A program made the translations under genes and the position numbers. From NCBI RefSeq assembly GCF_003591175.1, contig NZ_QYYG01000002.1, positions 124,001-188,000 of the forward strand: a stretch of 64,000 nt of DNA, read 5' to 3'. Below, one piece after another: positions 8,655 to 17,737 of the stretch; the stretch's first letter is position 1; each line of letters opens with the position of its first letter. Source of the stretch: Serratia inhibens (lineage in GTDB: Bacteria > Pseudomonadota > Gammaproteobacteria > Enterobacterales > Enterobacteriaceae). The notes beneath the pieces are model-generated. The model saw nothing but the letters and a program-made list of their open reading frames with translations. It did not search any database and was not told where the DNA came from.

Positions 8655-9785
8655 TCAATCCAGACCCAATACGCCACGCAGTTGTGACAGGTCTTCCGCC
8701 AGGGTAGTGATCGGCCCTTTCATTGCGTTACGGTCGGCGTCGGTCAGCTTCTCGTAAGACTCATAGCCGTCTTTGGTTTTGTATTTTGCCAAAATGCCAT
8801 CAACGGTTTTGAAGTTGGCGTCAATCTTGTCAAGCAAGGGTTTGTTGGCTTTAACCAGCAGCGGACGCAGCAGGTTAACGATTTTTTGCGCACCGTCGAC
8901 GTTGGCCTGGAAATCCCACAGATCGGTACGGCTGTAACGGTCTTCTTCACCGCTGATTTTGCTCGCCGCCACTTCCTCGATCAGGCCGGCCGCACCCCCC
9001 ACCACCTTGCTTGGCGGGAAAGTCAGATCGTTCACGCGCTTTTGCAATTCAACGGTGTCGTTGTAAAGGCGATCGGCGTATTTGCTCATGTCTTTGGTGG
9101 TGTTGTCGGCAAACAGCGCTTTCTCCAGACGGTGGAAACCGGTGAAGTTCGGATCTTCGGCTTTCTTCTCGTAGTCGTCTTCGCGGGCGTCAATGCTGCC
9201 GTCCAGATCGGAGAACAGTTCGGCGATCGGCTCAATACGCTCGTAGTGCTGGCGGGTCGGCGCATACAGTTTGCGCGCTTGCGCGACATCGCCGGCTTTG
9301 ACCGCGTCGGTGAACAACTTGGTCTGCTTGACCAGCCCTTCCACTTCTTTAGTGACGTAAACCTTGTACTCGGCAATCGGCCCAACCAGATCCAGCGCGC
9401 TAGGTTTGCCATCGGTAGCCGCACCCGCCGTAACGGTCAGTTTGCCTTTCGGGTTGCTGAGCAGCCCGCAGGTCATATCGTACTCGCCCGCTTCCAGATT
9501 GGCGGTCATCTTCTGGGTGAAGCCCGGTGCAATGTTTTCGCGCTCTTCCACCACCATCACCCCTTTCAGGATTTCCCATTCCACGTTTTTCTGGCTGGTG
9601 TTGTGCACCACAAACTGGGTTTTGCCGGCCGGCACGGTCAGTTGCATCGGCTCGCACTGCTTGTCGTTAACGGTAATCTTCACCTGCGGCACGTCCGCCG
9701 CCAGGGCATCGATGCTCAGCGCAAACGCCGGGATAGCCAGTAATGCTGCGTGCAACGCCTTGCGGCGGAATAACGGAGTAGACAT
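8655..9785 (-). CDS. efeO: Iron uptake periplasmic protein EfeO
   Basis: A 376-residue periplasmic component of EfeUOB. A signal peptide (ending about ALAADV, residue 30) precedes a cupredoxin-like domain with [12 protein letters not shown] and a later MTCGLL site, plausibly a metal site. The C-terminal half is an M75/imelysin-type helical domain with the HxxE motif HRLEKALF at about residue 218. In E. coli EfeO is thought to bind iron and hand it to the EfeU permease. It is 18 bases downstream of efeU and 10 bases upstream of efeB, so the three genes form one operon. Full length compared with E. coli EfeO (about 375 residues). Confidence 0.94.
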   Translation of the reverse strand: MSTPLFRRKALHAALLAIPAFALSIDALAADVPQVKITVNDKQCEPMQLTVPAGKTQFVVHNTSQKNVEWEILKGVMVVEERENIAPGFTQKMTANLEAGEYDMTCGLLSNPKGKLTVTAGAATDGKPSALDLVGPIAEYKVYVTKEVEGLVKQTKLFTDAVKAGDVAQARKLYAPTRQHYERIEPIAELFSDLDGSIDAREDDYEKKAEDPNFTGFHRLEKALFADNTTKDMSKYADRLYNDTVELQKRVNDLTFPPSKVVGGAAGLIEEVAASKISGEEDRYSRTDLWDFQANVDGAQKIVNLLRPLLVKANKPLLDKIDANFKTVDGILAKYKTKDGYESYEKLTDADRNAMKGPITTLAEDLSQLRGVLGLD

Positions 9786-9803
9786 ACAAGATTCCCTATT
9801 AAA

Positions 9804-10649
9804 TTAGTGATTGATTTTACGTTGCGCCGAAACCGCTGCCGGTTCCGCACGCTGCGGCAGGAAAAAGAAAATCAGCGCCGGGATCAGATACAGGAAATAG
9901 ACCGCCACTTCGCTCACCGTCGGCGCTTCCTGGTAACCGAAGATGCCTTCGAGCAGGGTGCCAAACAGTGAATGGGTGGACAGATGGTTGCTGAGATCAA
10001 ACGCGATATCCTGGAAATGGTTCCACAGCCCGGCTTCGTGGAAAGCGCGGATCGCCCCGGCGGCCAGGCCGGCGGCAACGAACAGGATAAACAGGCTGGT
10101 CCATTTGAAAAATTTGGCCAGGTGCAGCTTCACGCCGCCCCAGTAGAGAGCCATGCCGAGCACGATGGCGGCGACCAGGCCGAGCACCGCGCCAATCGGC
10201 GCTTCAATACCGACGTCCTGCTGGAAGGCCGCCAGCAGGAAAAACACCGACTCCAGCCCTTCGCGGGCCACGGCGAAGAACACCATCGCCACCAGCGCCC
10301 AGCCCTGTCCTTTGCCGGAATTGAGCGCGCTGTCGATAGCGCCCTCCAGATGCACCTTGACCGACTTGGAGACCTTACGCATCCAAAACACCATATAGGT
10401 GAGGATCAGCACCGCAATCACCGCGACGATGCCTTCGAACAGTTCCTGCTGTTTCTGCGGGAATTCGCCAGTGGTTTCATTAATGAAGATGCCGAGCGCC
10501 AGGCACAGGGCAGCGGCGACAATCACCCCTATCCACACCACGCCGAGCCATTGACCGCGCTGGGTGCGTTTCAGGTAGCTGGCGATCAGGCTGACGATCA
10601 GCGCAGCCTCCAGCCCCTCTCGGAACATGATAAGGAAGGGAACAAACAT
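9804..10649 (-). CDS. efeU: Ferrous iron permease EfeU
   Basis: A 281-residue inner-membrane permease of the FTR1/OFeT family with seven predicted helices. Both signature REGLE motifs are present: REGLEAALI near residue 11 and REGLESVFF near residue 130. In the family the glutamates of these motifs bind iron during transport. E. coli K-12 carries a frameshift in this gene, but here the frame is intact, so the system should be functional. It is the first gene of efeUOB. A Fur-box-like palindrome lies about 90 bases upstream, which predicts induction under iron limitation. Confidence 0.94.
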   Translation of the reverse strand: MFVPFLIMFREGLEAALIVSLIASYLKRTQRGQWLGVVWIGVIVAAALCLALGIFINETTGEFPQKQQELFEGIVAVIAVLILTYMVFWMRKVSKSVKVHLEGAIDSALNSGKGQGWALVAMVFFAVAREGLESVFFLLAAFQQDVGIEAPIGAVLGLVAAIVLGMALYWGGVKLHLAKFFKWTSLFILFVAAGLAAGAIRAFHEAGLWNHFQDIAFDLSNHLSTHSLFGTLLEGIFGYQEAPTVSEVAVYFLYLIPALIFFFLPQRAEPAAVSAQRKINH

Positions 10650-10739
10650 GAGTAATAACCCCTAAAAAGGCTTCTGCCGCGAAGCGTCCGCACGCCGGGA
10701 ATGGCCGCAGCGCCAATGTAAAGAAAAGTAAAACACAAC

Positions 10740-10758
10740 GATAGTGATTATCATTCTG
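10740..10758. promoter_or_regulatory. Fur-box-like site upstream of efeU
   Basis: GATAGTGATTATCATTCTG matches the 19-bp Fur consensus GATAATGATAATCATTATC at 15 positions. It lies 91-109 bases upstream of the efeU start codon, so iron-dependent repression of efeUOB is expected. Confidence 0.7.
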
Positions 10759-10856
10759 CCAAAAAGAAATACAAGGGGAGCAAGGGTGATTTTTTCTAAT
10801 CAAATGTCGCGAGGTGTTTCCGGCAGGTGACAAAAATCGAGAAAGTGAAAAATGAC

Positions 10857-10879
10857 AAAGGGCGCATTAAGCGCCCTTT
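10857..10879 (-). terminator. putP terminator
   Basis: AAAGGGCGC (10857-10865) pairs with GCGCCCTTT (10871-10879), a symmetric stem with A/T ends 22 bases after the putP stop codon on the minus strand. Confidence 0.75.
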
Positions 10880-10900
10880 AAGACTCGTGGTACGAGCGGG

Positions 10901-12385
10901 TTAAACCGTTTTGAACTCAGCTTCGGCCTTGTCGAAACGTTCGGTCATGGTGGCTGAAGGTTGGCGGCCCATCAGGCTCACCACCACAATGGCGATACAG
11001 CCAAACAGGAAGCCCGGGATGATTTCATACAGATCCAACCAGGCGAAGTGTTTCCAGACAATCACCGTCGCAGCACCTACCAGCATGCCGGCCAACGCGC
11101 CGTTGCGGGTCATGCGTGACCACATCACCGAGATCAGCACTACCGGGCCAAAGGCGGCGCCGAAGCCGGCCCAGGCATAGCTTACCAGGCCCAGTACGCG
11201 GTTTTCCGGGTTGGCGGCCAACGCGATCGCCACCAGCGCCACGACCAGCACCATGATGCGGCCGACCCACACCAACTCGCGTTGGCTGGCGCCCTTACGC
11301 AGGAAAGCCTTGTACAGGTCTTCGGTAATCGCGCTTGAACACACCAGCAATTGGCAGCTCAGGGTACTCATCACCGCCGCCAGGATCGCCGACAGCAGAA
11401 TGCCCGCCACCCATGGGTTGAACAAAATCATCGCCAGCTCGATAAACACGCGCTCGCCGTTTTGCGACACGTTACCCGCCTGATCCGGGTTGTTGGCGAA
11501 GTAGGCAATACCGAAGAAACCTACGGCAATGGTGCCCGCCAGGCACAGGATCATCCAGGTCATACTGATGCGGCGTGCGCTGCGTATGGTGCGGTGGGAA
11601 TCTGCCGCCATGAAACGCGCCAGGATGTGCGGCTGGCCGAAGTAACCCAATCCCCAACCCAGCAGCGAAAGGATAGCCACAAAATTCAGGCCTTTCAGCA
11701 TGTCGATGTTGGCCGGGTTCTTCGCTTCAATCACCAGCATTGAAGTATCGATACCGCCTACCGCCAGGATCACGAACACCGGCGTCAGGATCAGCGCGAA
11801 AATCATCAGGCTGGCCTGCACGGTATCGGTCCAGCTTACCGCCAGGAATCCACCGATAAAGGTATAGAGAATGGTGGCTGCCGCACCGGCCCACAGCGCC
11901 GTTTCGTAACTCATGCCAAAGGTGCTTTCAAACAAGCGCGCACCGGCCACGATGCCGGATGCACAGTAAATGGTGAAGAATACCAGGATGACAATGGCAG
12001 AGATCACCCGCAGCAACTTGCTCTTGTCTTCAAAGCGGCTGGTGAAATAGTCCGGCAACGTCAGGGCGTTATTATTGGCTTCGGTATGCACACGCAGCCG
12101 CCCCGCTACCAGCTTCCAGTTGAGGTAAGCGCCGATCGTCAGGCCAATGGCAATCCAGCTTTCCGAGATGCCGGACAGGAAAATGGCGCCCGGCAGGCCC
12201 ATCAACAACCAGCCACTCATATCCGATGCACCTGCGGAGAGCGCAGTCACTACGCTGCCCAGGCTGCGGCCGCCCAGAATATAGTCGTCGAAGTTATTGG
12301 TTGCCCGGTAGGCAAGCAAGCCGATTAACACCATCCCGAAGATATACACCAGGAAGGTCACCAGCATAGGTGTGCTCATTGTCAT
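10901..12385 (-). CDS. putP: Sodium/proline symporter PutP
   Basis: Inner-membrane Na+/proline symporter of the sodium:solute symporter family, with 494 residues and about 13 membrane helices. The start MTMSTPMLVTF lines up residue for residue with the E. coli start MAISTPM, and a GGAG ribosome site lies about 7 bases upstream, so 12385 is preferred over the ATT/ATG-type starts further up. Segments such as DYILGGRSLG, SAGASDMSGWLLMGLPGA and the GYFGQPHILARFMAADSH loop are hallmarks of PutP. It supplies proline for PutA and is divergent from putA across a shared control region carrying PutA-binding hexamers. It is expected to be repressed by PutA and induced by proline. Confidence 0.97.
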   Translation of the reverse strand: MTMSTPMLVTFLVYIFGMVLIGLLAYRATNNFDDYILGGRSLGSVVTALSAGASDMSGWLLMGLPGAIFLSGISESWIAIGLTIGAYLNWKLVAGRLRVHTEANNNALTLPDYFTSRFEDKSKLLRVISAIVILVFFTIYCASGIVAGARLFESTFGMSYETALWAGAAATILYTFIGGFLAVSWTDTVQASLMIFALILTPVFVILAVGGIDTSMLVIEAKNPANIDMLKGLNFVAILSLLGWGLGYFGQPHILARFMAADSHRTIRSARRISMTWMILCLAGTIAVGFFGIAYFANNPDQAGNVSQNGERVFIELAMILFNPWVAGILLSAILAAVMSTLSCQLLVCSSAITEDLYKAFLRKGASQRELVWVGRIMVLVVALVAIALAANPENRVLGLVSYAWAGFGAAFGPVVLISVMWSRMTRNGALAGMLVGAATVIVWKHFAWLDLYEIIPGFLFGCIAIVVVSLMGRQPSATMTERFDKAEAEFKTV

Positions 12386-12609
12386 GAAATTCTCCACTCT
12401 CATTATTATTTCGCGCTGTATTGCGATATTTGCTACTTGCCGATCCGCCGGAACGAGGCGAAATGGCGAACAGGCCGCGAGTGAAAATAGTTTCCTCCCG
12501 CAATTGTCTGACCGCCGGCTATCCTAGATGACCTGTTCGTTATCCAACAAGACATTTAACAACAAAGTTACACAAAGTTTACCCTGCGTCACATTTAACC
12601 ACTTTTACG

Positions 12610-12640
12610 GTTGCACCGCTCACTCCCAAATCAAGTTGCA
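12610..12640 (+). promoter_or_regulatory. PutA operator hexamers, pair 1
   Basis: Two GTTGCA hexamers at 12610-12615 and 12635-12640, 25 bp apart. The ribbon-helix-helix domain of E. coli PutA is known to bind GTTGCA motifs in the put intergenic region. Confidence 0.7.
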
Positions 12641-12801
12641 CCTCCAGCAACCCTGCATTTACCCCTTATATTTCTGGGGATAACGAACTCATACAGCCAA
12701 CCTCTGTACTCTTTGGCAGAGAACCAGCAAGAATCGTGCCGGTTACCGATGTTAAAAAATCGATGGAACTCACACTTCGCTCATCGGCCTGATTTAACAA
12801 G

Positions 12802-12817
12802 GTTGCACAAAGTTGCA
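12802..12817 (+). promoter_or_regulatory. PutA operator hexamers, pair 2
   Basis: Two GTTGCA hexamers at 12802-12807 and 12812-12817, spaced by one helical turn. The second forms the palindrome GTTGCAAC. They are nearer to putA and suggest autorepression. Confidence 0.75.
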
Positions 12818-12941
12818 ACATGCTGGATATTGTCTGCATTCTTCACACCACATAACGCACGAACCTATCCCAACAGCCTATGTGGCCCGTAGTTTGTATA
12901 GCCTGATGGGATAGGTTCTTTAACACAGGAGTTGGATTGGC

Positions 12942-15900
12942 ATGGGCACTACCACAATGGGCGTGAAACTCGACGAGGCAACACGCGACCGGATTAAAGA
13001 CGCGGCACAGCGTATCGATCGCACGCCGCACTGGCTCATCAAGCAGGCCATTTTCAATTACCTCGAGCGTCTCGAGAGCGGTTCCGATATTCCTGAAATT
13101 CCAGCACTTGCCGCTGCGGCCCAGGCCGAAGCGGACGACATTATGCCGCAAGCGCCGGAAGAGTCCCACCAGCCATTCCTTGAATTTGCAGAACAAATTT
13201 TACCGCAGTCGGTCAACCGAGCCGCCATTACCGCCGCTTATCGCCGCCCGGAGACTGAAGCTGTACCGATGTTGCTCGAACAGGCGCGATTACCTGCCGA
13301 TCTTGCCAAAGCCACCCATAAGATGGCTTATGACATCGCCGAGAAGCTGCGTAACCAAAAGAGTGCAAATGGCCGCGCCGGCATGGTGCAAGGTCTGCTG
13401 CAGGAGTTCTCGCTCTCCTCACAAGAAGGCGTGGCGCTGATGTGCCTGGCGGAAGCCCTGCTGCGCATTCCAGACAAGCCAACTCGCGATGCGCTGATCC
13501 GCGACAAAATCAGCAACGGCAACTGGCATTCCCACCTCGGTCGCAGCCCGTCGCTGTTCGTTAACGCCGCAACCTGGGGCCTGCTGTTCACCGGCAAGCT
13601 GGTGTCGACCCATAACGAAGCCAATCTGTCCCTGTCGCTGAACCGCATCATCGGCAAAAGCGGCGAACCCTTGATCCGCAAAGGCGTGGATATGGCGATG
13701 CGCCTGATGGGCGAGCAGTTCGTTACCGGCGAAACCATCGCCGAAGCGCTGGCCAACGCGCGCAAGCTTGAAGACAAAGGCTTCCGCTACTCCTACGACA
13801 TGTTGGGTGAAGCCGCGCTGACCGAAGCCGACGCCCAGGCTTATCTGGTGTCCTACCAGCAGGCGATCCACGCCATCGGCAAAGCCTCTAACGGCCGCGG
13901 TATCTATGAAGGCCCGGGCATTTCGATCAAACTATCCGCCCTGCACCCGCGTTACAGCCGCGCGCAGTACGAGCGCGTGATGGAAGAGCTTTACCCGCGC
14001 CTGCTGTCGTTGACCTTGCAGGCACGGCAGTATGACATCGGCATTAACATCGACGCAGAAGAAGCCGACCGTCTGGAGATCTCGCTCGATCTGCTGGAGA
14101 AGCTGTGCTTTGAGCCGCAGTTGGCGGGTTGGAATGGCATTGGTTTCGTGATCCAGGCTTATCAAAAACGCTGCCCGTTCGCCATCGACGCGGTTATCGA
14201 CATGGCACAACGCAGCCGCCGCCGCCTGATGATCCGCCTGGTGAAAGGTGCCTATTGGGACAGCGAGATCAAACGCGCCCAAATGGACGGGTTGGAAGGC
14301 TATCCGGTTTACACCCGCAAGGTCTACACCGACGTGTCTTACCTGGCCTGCGCCCGCAAACTGCTGGCGGTGCCGAATCTGATTTATCCGCAGTTCGCCA
14401 CCCATAACGCCCACACATTGAGCGCGATCTATCATCTGGCGGGCAACAACTATTATCCGGGTCAGTATGAGTTCCAATGCCTGCACGGCATGGGCGAACC
14501 GCTGTATGAGCAAGTGGTGGGCAAAGTGGCCGACGGCAAACTGAACCGCCCTTGCCGCATCTATGCGCCAGTCGGTACCCATGAAACGCTGCTGGCATAT
14601 CTGGTGCGTCGCCTGCTGGAAAACGGCGCCAACACCTCGTTCGTTAACCGTATTGCCGACGCCACGCTGCCGCTCGACGAACTGGTTGCCGATCCGGTCA
14701 CCGCAGTCGAGGCCCTGGCCGCCAGCGAAGGCCAGATTGGCCTGCCGCACCCGCGCATTCCGCTGCCGCGTGAGCTGTATGGCGAGAAGCGCACCAACTC
14801 CAGCGGCCTGGATCTGTCCAACGAACAACGTCTGGCCTCGCTGTCCAGCGCGCTGCTCACCAGCGCCACCCAGCCATGGCGTGCAGAGCCGATTATCGAC
14901 GCCGAGCTGGATCAGGGCGTGGAGCTGCCGGTGATTAACCCGGCCGAGCCGGGCGATATCGTCGGTTACGTGCGTGAAGCCACCGAAGCGGAAGTCAGCC
15001 GGGCGCTCGATGCCGCCGCCGCCGCCGGCCCAATCTGGTTTGCCACCCCGCCTTCCGAACGTGCCGCCATTCTTGAGCGCGCCGCGGAACTGATGGAAGG
15101 CCAACTGCAAAGCCTGCTGGGCATTCTGGTGCGCGAAGCGGGCAAAACCTTTAACAACGCCATCGCCGAAGTGCGCGAAGCGGTCGATTTCCTGCATTAC
15201 TACGCCGGCCAGGTGCGCGATGACTTCGCCAACGACAGCCATCGCCCGCTGGGGCCGGTGGTCTGTATCAGCCCGTGGAACTTCCCGCTGGCGATCTTTA
15301 CCGGCCAGATTGCCGCGGCATTGGCGGCAGGTAACAGCGTGCTGGCGAAACCGGCAGAGCAAACCCCGCTGATCGCCGCACAAGCGGTGCGCATTCTGCT
15401 GGAAGCCGGTATTCCTCAGGGCGTGTTGCAACTGCTGCCGGGCCAGGGTGAGAGCGTCGGCTCAGTGCTGGTCAACGATGCCCGCGTACGCGGCGTGATG
15501 TTTACCGGTTCCACCGACGTTGCCGGTATCCTGCAACGCAGCATCGCCGGCCGCCTGGATCCGCAGGGCCGCCCAACGCCATTGATCGCCGAAACCGGCG
15601 GCCTGAACGCCATGATTGTCGACTCTTCCGCCCTGACCGAACAGGTGGTGACGGACGTAGTCGCTTCAGCCTTCGACAGCGCCGGCCAGCGCTGTTCCGC
15701 ACTGCGCATCCTGTGCATCCAGGAAGACGTGGCGGAACATACGCTGCAAATGCTGCGCGGCGCGATGGCCGAATGCCGTATGGGTAACCCGGAACGCCTG
15801 TCTACCGACATCGGCCCGGTGATCGACGCCGAAGCCAAAACCGGCATCGAACGCCATATCCAGGCGATGCGCGCCAAGGGCCGCAAGGTCTATCAGGCGG

Positions 15901-16913
15901 CGAAAGGCAATGCGCAGGATGAGAAAGAGTGGTCCCGCGGTACCTTTATCAAGCCGACGCTGATCGAACTGGACAGCTTCGACGAGCTGCAAAAAGAGAT
16001 CTTCGGCCCGGTACTGCACGTGGTCCGCTTCCAGCGCGCCAATCTGGAGTCGCTGGTCGATCAGATCAACGCCGCTGGCTATGGCCTGACGCTGGGCATT
16101 CACACCCGCATCGATGAAACCATCGCCCGCGTCACCGATCGCGCCAAAGTGGGCAACCTGTACGTTAACCGCAACATGGTTGGCGCGGTCGTCGGCGTGC
16201 AACCCTTCGGTGGCGAAGGCCTGTCCGGCACCGGCCCGAAAGCCGGCGGTCCGCTGTATCTGTACCGCCTGCTGGCCAACCGGCCGGACGATGCGGTCCA
16301 GCGCACGCTGAACCGCCAGGACGATGAACGCCCGCTGGAGGCCACCGCGCGGCCGCTGCTGCTCAATGCCCACCAGGCACTCGAACAGTGGGCGGTTGCC
16401 GAGAAACAAAACGATCTGGTGCAGTTGGCGCAGCGTTACGCCGAGCTGGGCCAGGGCGGCACCGTTCGACCGTTGCCGGGCCCGACCGGTGAACGCAACA
16501 CCTACGCCCTGCTGCCGCGCGAGCGCGTGCTGTGCCTGGCGGACAATGAGGCCGATGCGTTGACTCAACTGGCAGCCGTACTGGCGGTTGGCAGCAGCGT
16601 ACTGTGGCCGGAAGCCGAATTGCAGCGCACGCTATACCGCCGCCTGCCGGCCGCGGTTCAGGCACGAATCAGCTTCAGCAAGGACTGGCAGCAGGATAAG
16701 GTGGAGTTCGATGCCGCCATTTACCACGGTGATGCCGATCAGTTGCGTACCCTGTGTGAGCAGATAGCCCAACGCAGCGGCGCGATCGTCTCGGTGCAGG
16801 GCTTTGCCCACGGTGAAACCAATATCCTGCTGGAACGCCTGCTGATCGAACGTTCGCTCAGCGTCAACACCGCCGCCGCCGGCGGTAACGCCAGCCTGAT
16901 GACCATCGGTTAA
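12942..16913 (+). CDS. putA: Trifunctional PutA: repressor, proline dehydrogenase, P5C dehydrogenase
   Basis: A 1323-residue protein that oxidises proline to glutamate in two steps and represses the put genes when not membrane bound. In order: an N-terminal ribbon-helix-helix DNA-binding domain (GVKLDEATRDRIK, residues 6-18, to about 47), an alpha-helical linker, the FAD proline dehydrogenase barrel (about 260-610), and the NAD-dependent aldehyde dehydrogenase domain (about 650-1120) with glutamate in AETGGLNAM and catalytic cysteine in SAGQRCSALRI. The C-terminal domain ends NTAAAGGNASLMTIG. It matches E. coli PutA (1320 residues) throughout. The start MGTTTMGVKL is the same as in E. coli and is preceded by AGGAG. 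Divergent from putP, followed by a strong terminator. Confidence 0.98.
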   Translation: MGTTTMGVKLDEATRDRIKDAAQRIDRTPHWLIKQAIFNYLERLESGSDIPEIPALAAAAQAEADDIMPQAPEESHQPFLEFAEQILPQSVNRAAITAAYRRPETEAVPMLLEQARLPADLAKATHKMAYDIAEKLRNQKSANGRAGMVQGLLQEFSLSSQEGVALMCLAEALLRIPDKPTRDALIRDKISNGNWHSHLGRSPSLFVNAATWGLLFTGKLVSTHNEANLSLSLNRIIGKSGEPLIRKGVDMAMRLMGEQFVTGETIAEALANARKLEDKGFRYSYDMLGEAALTEADAQAYLVSYQQAIHAIGKASNGRGIYEGPGISIKLSALHPRYSRAQYERVMEELYPRLLSLTLQARQYDIGINIDAEEADRLEISLDLLEKLCFEPQLAGWNGIGFVIQAYQKRCPFAIDAVIDMAQRSRRRLMIRLVKGAYWDSEIKRAQMDGLEGYPVYTRKVYTDVSYLACARKLLAVPNLIYPQFATHNAHTLSAIYHLAGNNYYPGQYEFQCLHGMGEPLYEQVVGKVADGKLNRPCRIYAPVGTHETLLAYLVRRLLENGANTSFVNRIADATLPLDELVADPVTAVEALAASEGQIGLPHPRIPLPRELYGEKRTNSSGLDLSNEQRLASLSSALLTSATQPWRAEPIIDAELDQGVELPVINPAEPGDIVGYVREATEAEVSRALDAAAAAGPIWFATPPSERAAILERAAELMEGQLQSLLGILVREAGKTFNNAIAEVREAVDFLHYYAGQVRDDFANDSHRPLGPVVCISPWNFPLAIFTGQIAAALAAGNSVLAKPAEQTPLIAAQAVRILLEAGIPQGVLQLLPGQGESVGSVLVNDARVRGVMFTGSTDVAGILQRSIAGRLDPQGRPTPLIAETGGLNAMIVDSSALTEQVVTDVVASAFDSAGQRCSALRILCIQEDVAEHTLQMLRGAMAECRMGNPERLSTDIGPVIDAEAKTGIERHIQAMRAKGRKVYQAAKGNAQDEKEWSRGTFIKPTLIELDSFDELQKEIFGPVLHVVRFQRANLESLVDQINAAGYGLTLGIHTRIDETIARVTDRAKVGNLYVNRNMVGAVVGVQPFGGEGLSGTGPKAGGPLYLYRLLANRPDDAVQRTLNRQDDERPLEATARPLLLNAHQALEQWAVAEKQNDLVQLAQRYAELGQGGTVRPLPGPTGERNTYALLPRERVLCLADNEADALTQLAAVLAVGSSVLWPEAELQRTLYRRLPAAVQARISFSKDWQQDKVEFDAAIYHGDADQLRTLCEQIAQRSGAIVSVQGFAHGETNILLERLLIERSLSVNTAAAGGNASLMTIG

Positions 16914-16966
16914 CCTTTAAAGAGGGATTGCAGCCGTTTGTAATCCACTCTGCTATCGCCCTCGCA

Positions 16967-16995
16967 AACCCTGCACCCGTGCAGGGTTTTTTATT
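16967..16995 (+). terminator. putA terminator
   Basis: AACCCTGCAC (16967-16976) pairs with GTGCAGGGTT (16979-16988), followed by TTTTTA. A strong hairpin 53 bases after putA. Confidence 0.9.
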
Positions 16996-17079
16996 GTCTG
17001 CACAAAAGCGGCACGCTAGCGTATTAATCTCGTTGCCATGAAGTGTGTATGGTGTGTATCATAAAGGGATGATAAGCGC

Positions 17080-17262
17080 GTGAAAAGTGCAGAACTGATC
17101 AGACTGTTAGAACGGGAAGGTTGGGTTTTAGAGCGGATAAAGGGAAGTCACCATCAGTTTAAACACCCGAGATCACGTCTGGTGATCACCGTTCCACACC
17201 CGCGTAAAGATCTGAAGCCGGGAACGCTGCGCCAAATCATGAGAGATGCCGGGTTGTGCTGA
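17080..17262 (+). CDS. hicA: HicA-type mRNA interferase toxin
   Basis: A 60-residue protein of the YcfA/HicA family with a double-stranded-RNA-binding-like fold. The motif IKGSHHQFKHP (residues 20-30) contains the conserved catalytic histidine of HicA toxins, and TVPHPRKDLKPGTLRQI is the usual C-terminal signature. The start is GTG at 17080; a weak AAGGGA lies 11-16 bases upstream. Family members cleave mRNAs during translation and are neutralised by HicB, encoded 29 bases downstream in the order hicA-hicB. Located between putA and the cystine transporter genes, as an accessory module. Confidence 0.88.
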   Translation: MKSAELIRLLEREGWVLERIKGSHHQFKHPRSRLVITVPHPRKDLKPGTLRQIMRDAGLC

Positions 17263-17291
17263 CCCGGTGCCATGAGTTAACAGGAGAAATT

Positions 17292-17705
17292 ATGTTCTAC
17301 CCTGCTTATGTACATTCAGACCACGACGGCAGCGCCAGCGGTTTCTTCCCCGATGTGCCGGGCTGCTATTTTGCCGGCGATACCCTCGATCTCGCCTTTG
17401 CAGACGCCAAAAGCGCACTGGATGCGCATTTCGAACTGCTGAGCGAAGACAACCAGGCCATCCCGCGCCCACAGGCCGTTTCCTTGCATCTGGCACAGGC
17501 AAGCGACACCCTGAACGGTGGGCAGTGGCTGCTGGTCGATATCAATATGGATAAGTTCGATGGCCGGGCGGAACGTATAAATATCACCCTGCCGCACCGC
17601 TTGCTGAACCGCATCGATTCAATGGTGCAACAGCATCCCGGCTATGGGAGCCGCAGCGCCTTTTTGGCCGCAGCCGCCCGTAACGAATTATTGAAAGCCG
17701 GTTAG
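17292..17705 (+). CDS. hicB: HicB-type antitoxin
   Basis: A 137-residue antitoxin. The N-terminal HicB domain (MFYPAYVHSD, then GFFPDVPGCYFAGDTLDLA, about residues 15-33) has the partial RNase H-like fold typical of HicB. The C-terminus (INITLPHRLLNRID through SRSAFLAAAARNELL) is a ribbon-helix-helix DNA-binding domain, so it should autoregulate the operon. AGGAG at 17282-17286 precedes the ATG at 17292; the upstream in-frame start at 17256 would overlap hicA and lacks a ribosome site. Pairs with hicA. Confidence 0.9.
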   Translation: MFYPAYVHSDHDGSASGFFPDVPGCYFAGDTLDLAFADAKSALDAHFELLSEDNQAIPRPQAVSLHLAQASDTLNGGQWLLVDINMDKFDGRAERINITLPHRLLNRIDSMVQQHPGYGSRSAFLAAAARNELLKAG

Positions 17706-17715
17706 TCGAGAGTCA

Positions 17716-17737
17716 GGGGGCGAAACGCCCCCCTTTC
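17716..17737 (+). terminator. hicAB terminator
   Basis: GGGGGCG (17716-17722) pairs with CGCCCCC (17726-17732), followed by TTTCT. It lies between the convergent hicB and tcyN genes. Confidence 0.75.

Larger units (their letters stand above)
12386..12941. promoter_or_regulatory. put control region between putP and putA
   Basis: A 556-bp AT-rich divergent promoter region with no convincing gene. It contains the PutA-type hexamers described separately and the leaders of both genes. An AGGAG ribosome site (12927-12931) sets the putA start. Confidence 0.75.

Noticed and set aside
13932-15431. A 499-codon open frame antisense to putA
   Set aside because: It mirrors the third-position GC bias of putA, has no family resemblance and overlaps a certain gene completely.
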